From positions 1-36,186 of the forward strand of contig MPDB01000017.1 of NCBI GenBank assembly GCA_001874155.1: a stretch of 36,186 nt of DNA, in the 5' to 3' direction. The position numbers and the translations under genes were made by a program. The stretch comes from Vibrio sp. MedPE-SWchi. Lineage in GTDB: Bacteria > Pseudomonadota > Gammaproteobacteria > Enterobacterales > Vibrionaceae. Below, piece after piece: positions 34,444 to 36,186 of the stretch. Within the stretch, counting starts at the first letter, position 1. Every line of letters begins with the position of its first letter. The notes beneath the pieces are model-generated. The model was not told the DNA's origin, searched no databases, and saw only the letters and a program-made list of their open reading frames with translations.

Positions 34444-36186
34444 ATGTCTGACATGAAGCATGACGTAGACGCACTGGAAACTCAAGATTGGCTAGAAGCA
34501 CTTGAATCAGTTGTTCGTGAAGAAGGTGTAGAACGCGCTCAGTTTTTACTAGAGCAAGTTTTAGACAAAGCACGTTTAGATGGTGTAGATATGCCAACCG
34601 GCATCAACACAAACTACATCAACACAATCCCAGCAGCACAAGAGCCAGCCTACCCAGGTGACGTAACTCTTGAACGTCGTATTCGTTCAATCATTCGCTG
34701 GAACGCAATCATGATCGTATTGCGTGCTTCTAAGAAAGACCTAGACCTTGGTGGTCACATGGCTTCTTACCAGTCTGCAGCGTCGTTCTACGAAGTATGT
34801 TTCAACCACTTCTTCCGTGCTCCAAATGAGACGGACGGTGGCGATTTGGTTTACTACCAAGGTCATATCTCTCCAGGTATCTACTCTCGTGCATTCGTTG
34901 AAGGCCGTTTAACGGAAGAGCAGTTAGATAACTTCCGTCAAGAAGTAGATGGTAAAGGTGTTCCTTCTTACCCACACCCTAAACTGATGCCTGAGTTCTG
35001 GCAGTTCCCGACAGTTTCTATGGGTCTTGGTCCTATTTCTGCTATCTATCAAGCACGTTTCCTTAAGTACCTAGAAGGCCGTGGTCTAAAAGAGACTAAC
35101 GCTCAACGCGTATACGCGTTCCTAGGTGACGGTGAGATGGATGAGCCTGAATCACGTGGTGCTATCTCTTTCGCTGCGCGTGAGAAGCTAGACAACCTAT
35201 GTTTCCTAATCAACTGTAACCTACAGCGTCTAGATGGCCCTGTTATGGGTAACGGTAGCATCATCCAAGAACTTGAAGGCCTATTTAAAGGCGCAGGTTG
35301 GAACGTTGTTAAAGTTATCTGGGGTAGCAACTGGGATTCTCTACTGGCTAAAGACACCACAGGTAAGCTTCTTCAACTAATGAACGAAACTATCGATGGT
35401 GACTACCAAACATTCAAATCTAAAGATGGCGCCTACGTACGTGAGCACTTCTTTGGTAAGTACCCAGAAACAGCTGCACTCGTTGCAGACATGACTGATG
35501 ACGAAATCTTCGCGCTTAAGCGTGGTGGTCACGATTCTTCGAAACTGTTCGCAGCGTTCAACAATGCGAAAGAAACCGGTGGCAAGCCAACAGTAATCCT
35601 AGCTAAAACAGTTAAAGGTTACGGCATGGGCGAAGCAGCAGAAGGTAAGAACATCGCGCACGGTGTTAAGAAGATGGACATGACTCACGTACAATACTTA
35701 CGTGATCGTCTAGGTCTTCAAGATCTTCTAACGAATGAGAAGATTGCTGAACTGCCTTACTTGACACTTGAAGAAGGCTCTGCAGAATACGAATACCTGC
35801 ACGCTCGTCGTAAAGCATTGCAAGGTTACACACCTAAGCGTATTCCTAAGTTTACTCAAGAATTCAAAGTACCTGAGCTAGAAGAATTTGCTCCGCTACT
35901 TGGCGCTCAAAAGCGTGAAATCTCGACCACTATGGCTTATGTTCGTACGCTGAATATTCTTCTTAAAGATAAGAACATTGGTAAGAACATCGTTCCTATC
36001 ATCTGTGATGAAGCGCGTACATTCGGTATGGAAGGTCTATTCCGTCAGGTTGGTATCTACAACCCACACGGTCAAGAATACACTCCAGAAGATAAAGGCA
36101 TCGTTTCTTACTACAAAGAAGCAACGTCTGGTCAAGTTCTTCAAGAAGGTATCAACGAACTAGGTTCTATGGCTTCATGGGTTGCT
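34444..36186 (+). CDS. aceE: Pyruvate dehydrogenase E1 component, 5' part
   Basis: AceE is the thiamine-diphosphate-dependent E1 subunit that decarboxylates pyruvate and passes the acetyl group to the lipoyl domain of AceF. The gene runs off the window: 581 codons of about 887 are present, all open. It begins MSDMKHDVDALETQDWLEALESVVREEGVERAQFLLEQVL, the usual homodimeric E1 start. RNAIMIVLRASKKDLDLGGHMASYQSAA and YQGHISPGIYSRAF follow. The thiamine-diphosphate and Mg binding motif is GDGEMDEPESRGAISFAAREKLDNLCFLINCN (from residue 228). AGAAGGAT precedes the ATG. It is preceded by pdhR and is therefore under PdhR control, with FNR and possibly ArcA input. Confidence 0.97.
   Translation, partial: MSDMKHDVDALETQDWLEALESVVREEGVERAQFLLEQVLDKARLDGVDMPTGINTNYINTIPAAQEPAYPGDVTLERRIRSIIRWNAIMIVLRASKKDLDLGGHMASYQSAASFYEVCFNHFFRAPNETDGGDLVYYQGHISPGIYSRAFVEGRLTEEQLDNFRQEVDGKGVPSYPHPKLMPEFWQFPTVSMGLGPISAIYQARFLKYLEGRGLKETNAQRVYAFLGDGEMDEPESRGAISFAAREKLDNLCFLINCNLQRLDGPVMGNGSIIQELEGLFKGAGWNVVKVIWGSNWDSLLAKDTTGKLLQLMNETIDGDYQTFKSKDGAYVREHFFGKYPETAALVADMTDDEIFALKRGGHDSSKLFAAFNNAKETGGKPTVILAKTVKGYGMGEAAEGKNIAHGVKKMDMTHVQYLRDRLGLQDLLTNEKIAELPYLTLEEGSAEYEYLHARRKALQGYTPKRIPKFTQEFKVPELEEFAPLLGAQKREISTTMAYVRTLNILLKDKNIGKNIVPIICDEARTFGMEGLFRQVGIYNPHGQEYTPEDKGIVSYYKEATSGQVLQEGINELGSMASWVA

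Noticed and set aside
34014..34454. Minus-strand frame opposite pdhR
   Set aside because: It overlaps pdhR completely, has no recognisable domain, and the plus-strand protein is clearly real.

Overview
The window is an ordinary, conserved chromosomal stretch of a gammaproteobacterium, almost certainly a Vibrio or close relative. The evidence is gene order and protein character: alaS, aspartate kinase, csrA and a Ser/Arg tRNA cluster followed by a sodium-pumping oxaloacetate decarboxylase (oadGAB), then gshA-luxS, the type IV pilus set pilABCD linked to coaE-zapD-yacG, and pdhR-aceE. The species cannot be fixed from sequence reading alone. I saw no prophage, insertion sequence, CRISPR array, toxin-antitoxin pair or defence island.

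Layout. 1-3076 (+): 3' part of alaS, which carries a frameshift near 1183, then aspartate kinase and csrA. 3181-4333 (+): eight tRNA genes (Ser-Arg-Ser-Arg, then four more Arg) between a strong promoter and a terminator. 4563-8020 (+): oadG-oadA-oadB with promoter and terminator. 8039-9444 (+): an MDR oxidoreductase overlapping a YqaA-type membrane protein. 9454-12312 (+): a large M16 peptidase predicted to be a lipoprotein. 12418-14697 (+): gshA and luxS. 14720-16928 (-): a CorB/YfjD-type transporter and YpjD, divergent from ffh. 17121-20842 (+): ffh, then the rpsP-rimM-trmD-rplS operon. 20996-28314 (-): nadC, pilA, pilB, pilC, pilD, coaE, zapD, yacG. 28461-29009 (+): ampD. 29022-29543 (-): fldB, divergent from xerD-dsbC-recJ (29676-33274, +). 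33350-36186 (+): pdhR with a rich control region, and the 5' two thirds of aceE.

How the genes work together. Several neighbours share a process. rpsP, rimM, trmD and rplS serve ribosome and tRNA maturation, and ffh serves co-translational targeting. The pil genes build a type IV pilus, with PilD processing the pilin. OadGAB couples oxaloacetate decarboxylation to Na+ export. PdhR controls its own gene and the pyruvate dehydrogenase genes; two near-perfect PdhR palindromes, a perfect FNR box and an ArcA-like repeat precede pdhR.

No undescribed multi-gene system was found. The points most worth a second look are the alaS frameshift, the two-step pairwise duplication of the tRNA genes, the stacked operators before pdhR, the apparent lipobox on DsbC, and several hairpins in leaders and 3' untranslated regions.
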